The translations under genes and the position numbers were made by a program. The notes under the pieces were generated by a model, which saw only the letters and a list, made by a program, of their open reading frames with translations, made no database searches and had not been told where the DNA came from. Source: Mucilaginibacter rigui (GTDB lineage: Bacteria; Bacteroidota; Bacteroidia; Sphingobacteriales; Sphingobacteriaceae). Taken from it: DNA of 64,000 nt. How positions within the stretch are numbered: position 1 is the stretch's first letter; the number at the start of each line of letters is the position of its first letter. Shown here piece by piece: positions 24,541 through 33,389 of the stretch. The DNA lies in the NCBI RefSeq assembly GCF_014773275.1, contig NZ_JACWMW010000002.1:186001-250000 (forward strand). The letters run 5' to 3'.

Positions 24541-26448
24541 ATGAAAAAATTATCCTTACTGGTATGTTCCTGCCTAATGGGCACTTTTGTTTTTGCGCAG
24601 CAAGCCAATACAAGCATAGCCATCATTCCCGAGCCGGTTCAAATAACCACACACACTGGGCAATTTGTATTACCGGCTGTTTTAACTGTGCAGGCAGGTT
24701 CGCATGAGGGAATGACACCTGTGCTAAACCTTATCAAAAACAAATTTTCTACGGCTACCGGTAAAATCATCCGGGTTAATGCGGCTGCCCCTACAGCAGC
24801 TCTTAAACTGGTGCTTAATAAAACTACTGATAATGTGATCGGCAAAGAGGGGTATTACCTTTCGGCCAAGGCAAAAGGCATAACCATACGGGCTAATACA
24901 GAAGCCGGTTTATATTATGGCGTGCAAACCCTTTTGCAATTACTGCCAAAGGAGATTGAAGGAAAAGTAGTTGCTAAAAATATAAAATGGGCAGTGCCAA
25001 TTGTTGATATTACCGATTACCCGCGCTTTGAGTGGAGGGGTTTAATGTTTGATGTATCTCGCCATTTCTTCACCAAGAAAGAAGTGATGAGCTATATTGA
25101 TAATATGGCTAAATATAAGCTTAACCTTTTTCATTGGCACTTAACAGATGATGAAGGTTGGAGAATTGAAATAAAAAGCTACCCTAAGCTAACCACTGTT
25201 GGTGCTTACAATGTGAAGCGCGAAGGCAGCTTTGGAGATTTTATACCGCCAAAACCTAACGAGCCGCGCACTTATGGCGGCTATTATACCCAGGATGATA
25301 TTCGTGAAGTGATTAAGTACGCTCAACAGCGTTTTGTAAACATCATGCCCGAGGTTGATGTACCCGGCCACAGCCTTGCAGCGGTTGTTGCCTATCCTGA
25401 ATTATCGGCTACGGCAGGTGCCGATAAATACGTAGTACGTTCGGGCGAAAAGATAATGGATTGGTCGAAACCCGGCCACCCGGCACTGGTGGATAATACG
25501 CTAAACCCTGCAGGCGAATTTACCTACACTTTTTTAGATAAAGTAGTTGGCGAGATAGCGGATCTGTTCCCTTTTGGTTACATCCACATGGGTGGCGATG
25601 AATGTGCCAAAAATTTCTGGGAGCAAAGCGACCAGGTGAAAGCCCTGATGGCTAAAGAGAACCTGAAAACACAGGAAGAAGTACAAAGCTATTTTGAAAA
25701 ACGTTTGGAAAAGATAGTAGAATCGAAAGGCAAAAAGTTTATGGGCTGGGATGAGATACTGGAAGGCGGCATTGGCCCTAACGCGGCTTTAATGAGCTGG
25801 CGCGGGGTTAAAGGCGGTATAGAAGCTGCCAAACTTGGCCACGAGGTTGTGATGAGCCCAACAACCTTTGTTTACCTGGATTATATGCAAAGCGACCGCA
25901 TAATGGAACCGCATGTTTATGCCAGCTTGCGCCTGAGCAAAACCTATGAGTTTGACCCGGTACCTGAAGGTGTTGATGCCAAAATGATAAAAGGCGGGCA
26001 GGCCAACCTTTGGACAGAGCAGGTGTACAACATCCGCCAGGCCGAGTACATGACCTGGCCGCGTGGCTTTGCGCTGGCAGAGAGTGTATGGTCGCCGGCA
26101 TCAAAAAAGAATTTCAATACGTTCTTCACTAAGGTTGAAAAACATTTTGCCCGCTTTAACGAGGCTGAAACCAAATATGCCCCAAGCGCTTACGACCCTG
26201 ATTTTAAACCAGGTCGCAATGCCGACAGCACCTTAAATGTAACCCTAACCAACGAAGTGCCGGGCCTGGATATTTACTACAGCTTTGATAACTCGTACCC
26301 GGATAATTTTTATCCTAAATATACAGGTGTGTTAAACATCCCTATTGATGCTACGCAATTAAAGGTGATAACCTACCGTGGCAAACAACCGGTTGGCCGC
26401 ATGATAAGCATGCCAATTGATGAGTTAAAACGCAGGTTGGGAAAGTAG
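24541..26448 (+). CDS. Secreted beta-N-acetylhexosaminidase, GH20
   Basis: A 635-residue exported enzyme with a signal peptide of about 20 residues, an alpha/beta GH20b domain (about 25-150), the catalytic barrel (about 155-510) and a C-terminal chitobiase-like Ig domain. HMGGDECAKNFW holds the Asp353-Glu354 pair used in substrate-assisted catalysis; FHWHLTDDEGW and MPEVDVPGHS are further barrel motifs. It removes terminal GlcNAc or GalNAc from chitin oligosaccharides, glycoproteins or peptidoglycan fragments. It is monocistronic with a clear terminator. Confidence 0.95.
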   Translation: MKKLSLLVCSCLMGTFVFAQQANTSIAIIPEPVQITTHTGQFVLPAVLTVQAGSHEGMTPVLNLIKNKFSTATGKIIRVNAAAPTAALKLVLNKTTDNVIGKEGYYLSAKAKGITIRANTEAGLYYGVQTLLQLLPKEIEGKVVAKNIKWAVPIVDITDYPRFEWRGLMFDVSRHFFTKKEVMSYIDNMAKYKLNLFHWHLTDDEGWRIEIKSYPKLTTVGAYNVKREGSFGDFIPPKPNEPRTYGGYYTQDDIREVIKYAQQRFVNIMPEVDVPGHSLAAVVAYPELSATAGADKYVVRSGEKIMDWSKPGHPALVDNTLNPAGEFTYTFLDKVVGEIADLFPFGYIHMGGDECAKNFWEQSDQVKALMAKENLKTQEEVQSYFEKRLEKIVESKGKKFMGWDEILEGGIGPNAALMSWRGVKGGIEAAKLGHEVVMSPTTFVYLDYMQSDRIMEPHVYASLRLSKTYEFDPVPEGVDAKMIKGGQANLWTEQVYNIRQAEYMTWPRGFALAESVWSPASKKNFNTFFTKVEKHFARFNEAETKYAPSAYDPDFKPGRNADSTLNVTLTNEVPGLDIYYSFDNSYPDNFYPKYTGVLNIPIDATQLKVITYRGKQPVGRMISMPIDELKRRLGK

Positions 26449-26477
26449 TAAGCTATTAACAGTTTGTTTATATAAGC

Positions 26478-26506
26478 AAGCCGCGCCAAAACTGGCGCGG
26501 CTTTTT
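26478..26506 (+). terminator. Terminator after GH20
   Basis: AAGCCGCGCCA and TGGCGCGGCTT form an 11-bp stem with an AAAC loop, followed by TTT. Confidence 0.85.
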
Positions 26507-26515
26507 ATTTACCCA

Positions 26516-26609
26516 CGTCATTGCGAGGATCATAGCGATGTGGCAATCTTCGACATGCTTGTCGCCTACTTTTCTATCGAAGATTGCCACGCTATCGCTC
26601 GCAATGACG
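26516..26609. repeat. Family A palindromic element (best preserved copy)
   Basis: A 94-bp inverted repeat: the left arm begins CGTCATTGCGAG and contains GTGGCAATCTTCGA; the right arm is TCGAAGATTGCCAC followed by GCTATCGCTCGCAATGACG. It carries no coding sequence and looks like a REP pair or small MITE. Related copies are at 4379-4516, 55295-56020 and 56367-56396. Confidence 0.85.
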
Positions 26610-26617
26610 CGCGGATA

Positions 26618-27055
26618 TTACTCCTTCCTCTTCATTCTTGAAAACGGAAACCCGTTACAGCCTTTCATTGGGTTTTTCCTGTCGGCTTTTGCGGTGGTTT
26701 CGGCTATCTGGTCGGTTTTGGCATCGTATACGCTGAGGCAGAACCCCCATTTCCAGGGCTCCATATTGCTGAACTGCATATAATCTATACGTGTATACAA
26801 ACCTCCTTCACCCGGGTTTTGAGCATCATTACGGGCTACGATGTACTGGTCTTTAACATTCCATTTAATGATATGGTATTTGGTGCGGGGTAACTGCATA
26901 AACAAGGTATCGTTAACCGTATAACGGATGCCGTAATCGTCTACAAAATTACCTTTAAACATTGGGGGGATCTTCTCATCAATACGGTGAATCGGTTTTT
27001 TATCGCCTATACCAATTATCGGTAGGAACAGTATTAAGAAGACCAGTTTTTGCAT
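26618..27055 (-). CDS. Hypothetical exported protein
   Basis: A 145-residue protein with a short hydrophobic N-terminus (about residues 3-17) acting as signal peptide or anchor. The body contains DDYGIRYTVNDTLFMQLP and KWNVKDQYIVARND, a likely small beta-rich fold. The C-terminus is basic. I do not recognise the family. It lies between the family A palindrome and a terminator, transcribed alone. Confidence 0.6.
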   Translation of the reverse strand: MQKLVFLILFLPIIGIGDKKPIHRIDEKIPPMFKGNFVDDYGIRYTVNDTLFMQLPRTKYHIIKWNVKDQYIVARNDAQNPGEGGLYTRIDYMQFSNMEPWKWGFCLSVYDAKTDQIAETTAKADRKNPMKGCNGFPFSRMKRKE

Positions 27056-27110
27056 GTGCTAATTTATTGATTTTTAACCACGGAGTACACTGAGAATTTG
27101 CATGCCCCTA

Positions 27111-27149
27111 AAAAACAGAGGTCACAAAGAAATAATCTTTGTGACCTCT
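27111..27149 (-). terminator. Terminator of the DoxX/SRPBCC/VOC cluster
   Basis: AGAGGTCACAAAG and CTTTGTGACCTCT form a perfect 13-bp stem; on the minus strand it is followed by GTTTTTT. Confidence 0.88.
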
Positions 27150-27185
27150 ATGAATTACTTATGCCCTCTGTATTAATTCTTCTGC

Positions 27186-27569
27186 TTATTTAGCAGCGAA
27201 TAATGTTACGTAGTTTTTACGGTAGTAGTACGCCAGGAACAAGTTACCAATTAACAATGCAACTGCAGTAGGTACACCTTCGGGTGCTACAAATATGTGC
27301 GTTAATAAAATATTTATCACAATCGGGAATATCACAACAGTAGCAAGAGTTACGTAGCGGCCAATTAAAAACAATATAGCACATACCAGTTCTGTTACTT
27401 TTATAAAGGTCATTAAATAGCCTGACGCCGTTATACCTGCCATAAAAGTTTTATTGGCTTCGCTCATTTCGGGCATTTTACCCATGTTGATTTTAAAAAG
27501 TACTACAACTGATGCGAAAAGGAACATCAGCCCCATCAGTGTACGAACAATGATCATTGCAATCTTCAT
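27186..27569 (-). CDS. DoxX-like membrane protein
   Basis: A 127-residue, four-helix inner-membrane protein with the family features GLMFLFASVVV in helix 1 and FIKVTELVCAILFLIGRYV spanning helices 2-3. DoxX-like proteins are poorly defined; some are linked to thiosulfate:quinone oxidoreduction or redox stress. It is the last gene of a five-gene minus-strand cluster (small ORF, VOC, DoxX, SRPBCC, DoxX). Confidence 0.83.
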   Translation of the reverse strand: MKIAMIIVRTLMGLMFLFASVVVLFKINMGKMPEMSEANKTFMAGITASGYLMTFIKVTELVCAILFLIGRYVTLATVVIFPIVINILLTHIFVAPEGVPTAVALLIGNLFLAYYYRKNYVTLFAAK

Positions 27570-27593
27570 AATATTTAAAGTTAGTGTTTGTGT

Positions 27594-28136
27594 TTATTCT
27601 TTCTCCAGTATCTGTTTCAGGTTATTCAGGCTTATTTCCATATCAGCACCCAGCATTTTTTCCATGTTTAGGAATAACAGCATGGCATTCATCGGGAACG
27701 GCATTTTGCTGGCAAAAGCCCATTTTACGGTAGTAATCTCTTCGGTTACCGATTGCGTTGCGATGTACGTATCGGCCACGCCTGCAAACGGCTTTATAAA
27801 TACCACACGGATATCTATCCGCTCACCATCAATAATTTTTTCGATGGTTTGCTCACCTTTGCCGGCTTGTTTGATATCGCTATCCCATGCAGCGGCAAAA
27901 CCCTCGGTGCCATCAGTACCGGTATAGGTCATCCGCTTATTAGGGTCGGTCATTACCCACTTGCTGTAATAATCCATATTACGCAGGAATTTAATATAGT
28001 CAAATATCTGCTGGCGGGGTTTGTTAATAATAATGCTACGTTGCACCACATATCCTTTTGGAGCAATAAGGGCCAATAACAGCACCACTACAACAATGCC
28101 TGCAATAATGCCTAAAATGGTAGTCAAGGTATCCAT
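27594..28136 (-). CDS. SRPBCC family protein with N-terminal membrane anchor
   Basis: A 180-residue protein with one N-terminal helix (about residues 5-25) followed by a START/polyketide-cyclase-like domain. VQRSIIINKPRQQIFDYI and MTYTGTDGTEGFAAAWDSD are typical for this group. The fold has a hydrophobic ligand cavity; the ligand is unknown. It starts one base before the stop codon of the upstream DoxX gene and is thus tightly coupled to it. Confidence 0.85.
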   Translation of the reverse strand: MDTLTTILGIIAGIVVVVLLLALIAPKGYVVQRSIIINKPRQQIFDYIKFLRNMDYYSKWVMTDPNKRMTYTGTDGTEGFAAAWDSDIKQAGKGEQTIEKIIDGERIDIRVVFIKPFAGVADTYIATQSVTEEITTVKWAFASKMPFPMNAMLLFLNMEKMLGADMEISLNNLKQILEKE

Positions 28137-28517
28137 CTATGTGGTTTTAATAGTTTGGTATTTCTTCCAGAAGTAATACAAGATAAACATTATTGCAAGT
28201 ATTACCAGCGGCATTATTAACAAATTAGCACTATCGCCAATGGCCGCCCTTGATGCAAAAGCACCTATAAAATTAATAGCAAAGCCTGCAAAAGCCCATT
28301 CTTTTATTGTAGTAAACTTATTTTGCAATATGGCAATAGCGCCCAACAGTTTAAATATACCGGTGATCACCATTATATAAATAGGGTATCCCAGGTGGCG
28401 CATAACTTCCTGCCCGGCTTCTTGTTTAGTGATACCACCGTAAGCATCGCCCAGCATAGCTAAAGCAAATAATATTGTTAGCGCCCGGTATATGATCTTG
28501 ATAGTTTTTGGATTCAT
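28137..28517 (-). CDS. DoxX family membrane protein
   Basis: A 126-residue protein with four hydrophobic helices. The segment LFALAMLGDAYGGI and the HLGYPIYIMVITGIFKLLGA stretch (helices 2-3) match the DoxX-like family. The ATG at 28517 opens directly at helix 1, so the frame extension to 28562 is not used. It sits between the VOC gene (17 bp upstream) and the SRPBCC gene (adjacent). Confidence 0.83.
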   Translation of the reverse strand: MNPKTIKIIYRALTILFALAMLGDAYGGITKQEAGQEVMRHLGYPIYIMVITGIFKLLGAIAILQNKFTTIKEWAFAGFAINFIGAFASRAAIGDSANLLIMPLVILAIMFILYYFWKKYQTIKTT

Positions 28518-28534
28518 GAGATTTAGGTTAATCG

Positions 28535-28945
28535 TTATTGTTCGTCTGTAAATACGCCCCATCGGATGCCAAATTTATCAACCACGTTACCCATGGTACC
28601 GGCAAAAAAGGTCATGATGGGGTGTACCACCCTGCCGCCCTCTGCCAGTTGAGCAAATTTCTGCTGTACTTCGGCTTTGGTAGCGCAGGTTAGCGTTAAT
28701 GATACGGCCCCCAACTCCGAGCCCACATTATCATCAGGCATATCTGTTGCCAGGATGGTAAAATCGCCGCCGGTAAGGTCGGCATGCAGTATACCTTGCT
28801 GCGCCTCCGCCGGGAACATATCCTTCATCGGCGAATCTTTTACCGGCATCAGGCTCAGTTCTCCGCCTAATACCGCCTGGTAAAAGGTCATGGCTTCGCT
28901 GCATTGGTTGTTTTTAAAATTGATGTAAGCGCTGATTTTTAACAT
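28535..28945 (-). CDS. VOC family protein (PhnB/glyoxalase-like)
   Basis: A 136-residue protein of the PhnB-like VOC group: AYINFKNNQCSEAMTFYQ at the N-terminus, a GGDFTILATDMP strand and a C-terminal WG. Members are small dimers with a metal or substrate pocket, with roles ranging from glyoxalase to antibiotic binding, and the metal residues of true glyoxalases are not all evident here. Second gene of the five-gene cluster opposite a GlxA-like regulator. Confidence 0.85.
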   Translation of the reverse strand: MLKISAYINFKNNQCSEAMTFYQAVLGGELSLMPVKDSPMKDMFPAEAQQGILHADLTGGDFTILATDMPDDNVGSELGAVSLTLTCATKAEVQQKFAQLAEGGRVVHPIMTFFAGTMGNVVDKFGIRWGVFTDEQ

Positions 28946-28963
28946 GGCTTTAGTTTTAATTGT

Positions 28964-29176
28964 TTAAGTAAGTATCTCGCAGTAATGTCCGTTCAATTTA
29001 AGCAATTCGATGATCTGGTGCGCGCAAAAATCTTTCCCTTCTACCCGCAGTATCTTATCGCAATCTTCCAGATCGAAATTTATTTTGCTGGCCGGGAACT
29101 GCTCCAGAAGCTTTTGGATAAGCACCCTTGATGTATCCTTCTCCTGAACATTTGTCTTAAAAACCTCAATCATCAT
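28964..29176 (-). CDS. Small conserved hypothetical protein, HMA-like fold possible
   Basis: A 70-residue protein with predicted beta-alpha-beta-beta-alpha-beta order (IEVFKTNV, RVLIQKLLEQF, KINFDLED, KILRVEG, CAHQIIELLKLNG, YCEIL), as in heavy-metal-associated domains, but without their CxxC metal site. Two ATGs in tandem open it. First gene of the cluster read away from the GlxA-like regulator. Confidence 0.6.
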   Translation of the reverse strand: MMIEVFKTNVQEKDTSRVLIQKLLEQFPASKINFDLEDCDKILRVEGKDFCAHQIIELLKLNGHYCEILT

Positions 29177-29277
29177 AAATAAATGTGTTGATGCATTACA
29201 AAGGTGCGGCGCTTTAGTATATTTAGACGGGGGTAATTACGACAATCTAAGGGGTTGATTGCGACGGTGATACCATC

Positions 29278-29285
29278 TACCTTTG
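29278..29285 (+). promoter_or_regulatory. Perfect TAnnTTTG -7 element five bases before the regulator ATG
   Basis: TACCTTTG matches the Bacteroidota -7 consensus exactly. With a start site a few bases downstream, the transcript would begin at or near the ATG at 29291, so translation may be leaderless. Confidence 0.5.
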
Positions 29286-29290
29286 AAACT

Positions 29291-30271
29291 ATGAAACACA
29301 TATCAATCCTTATTCCGCAGGGCGAAACCAGCCTGAGCAATATAGAGGCAACTTATAAGATGTTTTCTATGGTGAACCAAACGCTTGACAGGATGAAGAA
29401 ACCGCCACTGTTTAAAATACAGTTGGTAGGCTTAAATAAAGAAACGGCTTTAACCAACGGGCTGTTTACCATTAAGCCCGATATGACCTATGAAGAAGTT
29501 ACCAAAACCGACCTGATCATCATCCCCGCGGTGCATGGTGATATCAATAAGGTATTAAGCAATAACAGCGATTTTATCCCTTGGATAATAAAACAATATA
29601 AAACAGGTGCCGAAGTTGTTTCGCTTTGCATAGGCGCCTTTATTTTGGCCTCTACAGGTCTGCTAAAGGGCCGCAGCTGCACCACGCACTGGCTAATGGC
29701 CGATGATTTTCGCAAAATGTTCCCTGAGGTAAACCTGATGCCCTACAAGATAATTACCGACGAGGGCGGCATTTACACCAGCGGTGGTGCATATTCATCG
29801 CTCAACCTGCTTTTGTACCTGGTAGAGAAGTTCGCGGGCAGGGATATGGCCATTAACACCTCAAAGATCTTCGAGATAGATATCGAACGTAATAGCCAGT
29901 CGCTATTTATGATCTTCCACGGGCAAAAAGACCACGAGGACGAGGTGATCAAAAAAGCGCAGGACTTTATTGAAAACAATTACCGCGACAAAATAACGGT
30001 TGACCACCTGGCCGATCTGTTTGCCATCAGCCGCAGGCATCTGGAACGCCGCTTTAAAAAGGCTACCTCAAATACAGTGGTTGAGTACATGCAGCGCGTA
30101 CGGATAGAGGCCGCCAAAATGAGCCTGGAGACCATCCGCGAGAACGTGAACGAGGTGATGTACAACGTTGGCTATACCGATACTAAAGCTTTTAGGATGA
30201 TATTTAAAAAGATAACCGGCCTATCGCCGGTTGAATATCGGAATAAATACAGCAAAGACAAGGCGGCGTAA
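29291..30271 (+). CDS. GlxA-type transcriptional regulator (DJ-1/PfpI plus AraC)
   Basis: A 326-residue regulator: an N-terminal DJ-1/PfpI domain (about 1-190) with the nucleophile-elbow CIGAFILAS, and a C-terminal AraC domain with two helix-turn-helices (ISRRHLERRFKKAT and NVGYTDTKAFRMIFKKITG). It probably responds to a small molecule and controls the divergent five-gene cluster, an inference from position. The ATG at 29291 is preferred over the TTG at 29255, which would also lie upstream of the -7 element. Confidence 0.9.
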   Translation: MKHISILIPQGETSLSNIEATYKMFSMVNQTLDRMKKPPLFKIQLVGLNKETALTNGLFTIKPDMTYEEVTKTDLIIIPAVHGDINKVLSNNSDFIPWIIKQYKTGAEVVSLCIGAFILASTGLLKGRSCTTHWLMADDFRKMFPEVNLMPYKIITDEGGIYTSGGAYSSLNLLLYLVEKFAGRDMAINTSKIFEIDIERNSQSLFMIFHGQKDHEDEVIKKAQDFIENNYRDKITVDHLADLFAISRRHLERRFKKATSNTVVEYMQRVRIEAAKMSLETIRENVNEVMYNVGYTDTKAFRMIFKKITGLSPVEYRNKYSKDKAA

Positions 30272-30288
30272 GTGTAAGTAAATTAAAA

Positions 30289-30314
30289 GTGTTCACGTTC
30301 ACAGCCGTGAACAC
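30289..30314. promoter_or_regulatory. Inverted repeat with GTTCAC half-sites
   Basis: GTGTTCACG and CGTGAACAC form a perfect 9-bp inverted repeat with an 8-nt spacer, containing three GTTCAC half-sites (two direct, one inverted). No T tract follows, so an operator for the next gene is more likely than a terminator. Confidence 0.35.
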
Positions 30315-30395
30315 CATCACTACCACGGAAGTACTGATAATCAAATACTTAATTTTTATCAAGTCTAAAATTATGCGGGTGTTAAAACAATGTTT

Positions 30396-31232
30396 ATGAA
30401 AAATATCCAATCGTTAATTTTAAGTGTAACATTACTCATTATGACAAACAATCTATCTAATGCCCAAACCATGGGCAACTATGCCAGTGTTAACGGCATA
30501 AAAATGTATTACGAGGTACACGGCACCGGCAGCCCGCTGGTTTTGCTGCATGGCGGCGGCTCTACTATTAAAACAAACTTTAGCCGTATTATGCCCGGGC
30601 TCGCTAAAACGCACCAGGTTATTGCTGTTGAACTGCAAGCACACGGCCACAGCGGCGACCGTGATGCCCCCGAAAGTTTCATACAGGATGCCGACGATGT
30701 TGCTGAACTGCTAAACCAGCTTAATATACCCCAAGCTGACTTTTTAGGCTTTAGCAATGGCGGCCAAACTTGCATTGAACTGGGTTTACGACACGCGGAT
30801 AAAGTACGCAAACTGGTAATTGCTTCCGCTTTTTACAGTCGTGATGCCGCCCCCAAAGCGTTCTGGAAAGGATTTGAAACGCCCGATTTCGCCCACATGC
30901 CGCAAATTTATAAAGATGAATACCTGAAGATAGGCACACCCGAAGGCCTGATGAATATGTTTAATAAGGATGTGCAACGTATGCACAACTTTAAGGGCTG
31001 GACTGATGAGCAGATCAGCTCTATACAAGCACCTGCCTTTGTAATCATTGGCGACCAGGACCTGGCAACACCGGAGCATGCCGCAAAAATGGCGCGCTTG
31101 TTCCCACATGGGCGCCTGGCTATTTTGCCCGGTACACACGGCAGTTACATTGGCGAGGCATATAACCCCAAACCCGAAAGTAAAATACCCGATCTGTTTG
31201 TGGCAATGGTAAACGAGTTTTTGGCGGAGTAG
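30396..31232 (+). CDS. Exported alpha/beta hydrolase
   Basis: A 278-residue protein with a signal peptide (about residues 1-23). LLHGGGSTIKTNF gives the oxyanion-hole loop, LGFSNGGQTC the nucleophile elbow with Ser, IGDQDLAT the acid and PGTHGSY the His. It belongs to the epoxide-hydrolase/haloperoxidase-like group; substrate unknown. Two ATGs (30390 and 30396) are possible; the second starts at the basic signal-peptide end. Confidence 0.83.
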   Translation: MKNIQSLILSVTLLIMTNNLSNAQTMGNYASVNGIKMYYEVHGTGSPLVLLHGGGSTIKTNFSRIMPGLAKTHQVIAVELQAHGHSGDRDAPESFIQDADDVAELLNQLNIPQADFLGFSNGGQTCIELGLRHADKVRKLVIASAFYSRDAAPKAFWKGFETPDFAHMPQIYKDEYLKIGTPEGLMNMFNKDVQRMHNFKGWTDEQISSIQAPAFVIIGDQDLATPEHAAKMARLFPHGRLAILPGTHGSYIGEAYNPKPESKIPDLFVAMVNEFLAE

Positions 31233-31283
31233 CCAGTAAATAATAATTGGCATAACCTCTGAATTATTTTATACTTTCATTTT

Positions 31284-32363
31284 ATGAATAAAATATTGGT
31301 GTGCTTATTCCTGCTTGTTTTTTCTACAAAATGCTTTGCTCAAACACAGGACCGTGTGTTATTCATAGTTGATGGCATACCTGTTATTGATGAACCCAAA
31401 GAGGACGAGCAGCCAAAAAATGATGAAATTGATGCTGTTAAAATAGTGACAAACCCTGATAGCATAAAGAAGGCCGGTTACGAAGGGAAGCTTGATAAGA
31501 TAATTTACGTTACCACCAAAGCATATACACAACGCACAGATGCAATAAAATCAATCCCATCAACAAAAACGATGACACGTAAAAATGGCCTATGGCAGTT
31601 AAAAGATGCAACCAACCCATATTCAGGCCCATTTATAGATTATTTTATGAATGGCAGGAAACAAGGCGAGGGTGTTTTAAAGGACGGTATAATAGATGGC
31701 ATCAGAACAATGTATTATCCAAATGGAAACACCCGATACTTTTACACCTATATCAATGGGGTTGAAAATGGCGCGTCTGAAGAGTATTTTATTAATGGAA
31801 AGCTTAAGCAAAAAGGAAGTTTTGTTGATAAAAAACAAGTGGGATTATGGCAGGTATTTTATTCCACCGGAAAGCTAAAAGGAGAATCTTCTTTTATTAA
31901 TAATAAACAGAGCCTATCAAAAGAAGAAGAAAAGTTTTATTTCTTAATGAATAAAGGCTTAAGCCTGATGCAGGAAGAAGATTATGCCGCTGTTATTAAA
32001 AAGTTGGATGCTGCCGAAAAAATTAAACAAGGTTATGCCGACCTGTACTTTTACAGGGGTACCGCTAAATTAGATTTATTTGATTTTGATAACGCTGTGG
32101 CAGATCTGGATAGAGCAATTGCAATTGAGCCGCTGTATATGGAAGCCATTGCAAACAGGGCTTTTACGCGTTTAAGGAAATATCAGTTTAAAGATAACCG
32201 CACTTTAAGCAAAACAAAAGAAGTTATCATTTTAGCCGCTAAAGATATCGTACCGATACCGAAGGATGATCTTGAAAAAATATGTGCCGATTTAAATTTG
32301 GCGTATACCCTGGGCGATAACAAACCCATGATATTGGATGCAATGAAAGAATATTGTAAATAA
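31284..32363 (+). CDS. Exported MORN/YwqK-like and TPR-repeat protein
   Basis: A 359-residue protein with a signal peptide of about 19 residues. Residues about 105-210 contain repeats of the YwqK/MORN_2 type (NGRKQGEGVLKDG, YYPNGNTRYF, YFINGKLKQKGSFV, YSTGKLKGESSF); residues about 220-345 contain two or three TPR motifs (ADLYFYRGTAKLDLFDFDNA). In Bacteroidota such exported proteins are usually scaffolds in the envelope. The name antitoxin given to YwqK-type proteins is not supported by a toxin gene here. Monocistronic. Confidence 0.75.
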   Translation: MNKILVCLFLLVFSTKCFAQTQDRVLFIVDGIPVIDEPKEDEQPKNDEIDAVKIVTNPDSIKKAGYEGKLDKIIYVTTKAYTQRTDAIKSIPSTKTMTRKNGLWQLKDATNPYSGPFIDYFMNGRKQGEGVLKDGIIDGIRTMYYPNGNTRYFYTYINGVENGASEEYFINGKLKQKGSFVDKKQVGLWQVFYSTGKLKGESSFINNKQSLSKEEEKFYFLMNKGLSLMQEEDYAAVIKKLDAAEKIKQGYADLYFYRGTAKLDLFDFDNAVADLDRAIAIEPLYMEAIANRAFTRLRKYQFKDNRTLSKTKEVIILAAKDIVPIPKDDLEKICADLNLAYTLGDNKPMILDAMKEYCK

Positions 32364-32443
32364 TATTTTTATTCAATTCCCTACTGACATACTGCTGTCA
32401 TCCGCCTGTGGTTTCTTTGTATCATAAACTTAAACAATAAGCC

Positions 32444-32953
32444 ATGACAAGCACAACAGCAACAACAAACACCCCGGTAATAACCTCACAGGATTTTTTA
32501 AAAAACTGGCAGGCGCACCGTGCATTAAGCCGCAGGGTTTTAGCGGCCTTCCCCGAAAAAGAACTTTTTGAATTTTCAATCGGCGGCATGCGCCCTTATA
32601 ATGTATTGGTAGGTGAAATGACCGGCCTTGCCAGCGCAGGTATAAACGGCATTGTTACCGGCAAATGGGAAACAACACCGGCGCTTGATCATTTTAACCA
32701 CGAGATTAACCTTACCACAAAAGCCGAATTATTAGAAGCCTGGGACGAGGTAACCGATCAGATAGACGCTTTATGGCCCCAGATATCTGCCGAACGCTTT
32801 TTTGAAACAGAGGCCGCTTTTGGCCAATACCCAAACACCATTATCAACACCTTGCAGTACCTTTTTGATAATGAGATCCATCACCGCGGGCAAGGTTACG
32901 TTTACCTGCGTGCCCTCGGTATTGAGCCGCCTGCGTTCTGGGACAGGTTTTAA
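32444..32953 (+). CDS. DinB family protein
   Basis: A 169-residue four-helix-bundle protein of the DinB/YfiT superfamily, with the NEIHHRGQGYVYLRALGI segment carrying the conserved metal-ligand His pair near residue 145. Members often act as metal-dependent thiol transferases, but the substrate is unknown here. Its stop is followed within 10 bp by the family C repeat array. Confidence 0.85.
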   Translation: MTSTTATTNTPVITSQDFLKNWQAHRALSRRVLAAFPEKELFEFSIGGMRPYNVLVGEMTGLASAGINGIVTGKWETTPALDHFNHEINLTTKAELLEAWDEVTDQIDALWPQISAERFFETEAAFGQYPNTIINTLQYLFDNEIHHRGQGYVYLRALGIEPPAFWDRF

Positions 32954-32960
32954 TCCCCTA

Positions 32961-33386
32961 TTATTACCAGCCCGAGCCTGTCGAAGACTTAGCAGCCTTG
33001 CTAATGGTTCGACGGGCTCACCATGACATACCCCTATTGTCAGTCTGAGCTTGTCGAAGACTTAGCAGCCTTGCTAATGGTTCGACGGGCTCACCATGAC
33101 ATACCCTATTGTCAGTCTGAGCCTGTCGAAGACTTAGCAGCCTTGTTAATGGTTCGACAGGCTCACCATGACATACCCTATTATTACCAGCCCGAGCTTG
33201 TCGAAGACTTAGCAGCCTTGTTAATGGTTCGACAGGCTCACCATGACAGACCCTATTGTCAGTCTGAGCTTGTCGAAGACTTAGCAGCCTTGTTAATGGT
33301 TCGACAGGCTCACCATGACAGACCCTATTGTCAGTCTGAGCTTGTCGAAGACTTAGCAGCCTTGCTAATGGTTCGACAGGCTTATT
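32961..33386. repeat. Family C palindromic tandem array, six units
   Basis: Units of 72-75 bp repeat six times; the TCGAAGAC element occurs at 32981, 33054, 33126, 33201, 33273 and 33345. Each unit contains the inverted repeat GAGC(C/T)TGTCGAA ... TTCGACAGGCTC around GACTTAGCAGCCTTG(C/T)TAATGG. Most periods are multiples of three, so an open frame runs through units two to six, but its product is just repeat translation. The last unit breaks off at GGCTTATTTACTTTG where a gene remnant begins. A solo inverted copy is at 22776-22840. Confidence 0.92.
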
Positions 33387-33389
33387 TAC

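Noticed and set aside
31284..32363. Toxin-antitoxin antitoxin based on YwqK-type repeats
   Set aside because: The protein has a signal peptide and TPRs, and there is no toxin gene next to it; the repeats are simply MORN-like.
32961..33386. Six 72-75 bp units, considered as CRISPR or as a repeat protein gene
   Set aside because: Units are contiguous and palindromic, and the open frame has no conserved start, Shine-Dalgarno or family; it is extragenic palindrome DNA.
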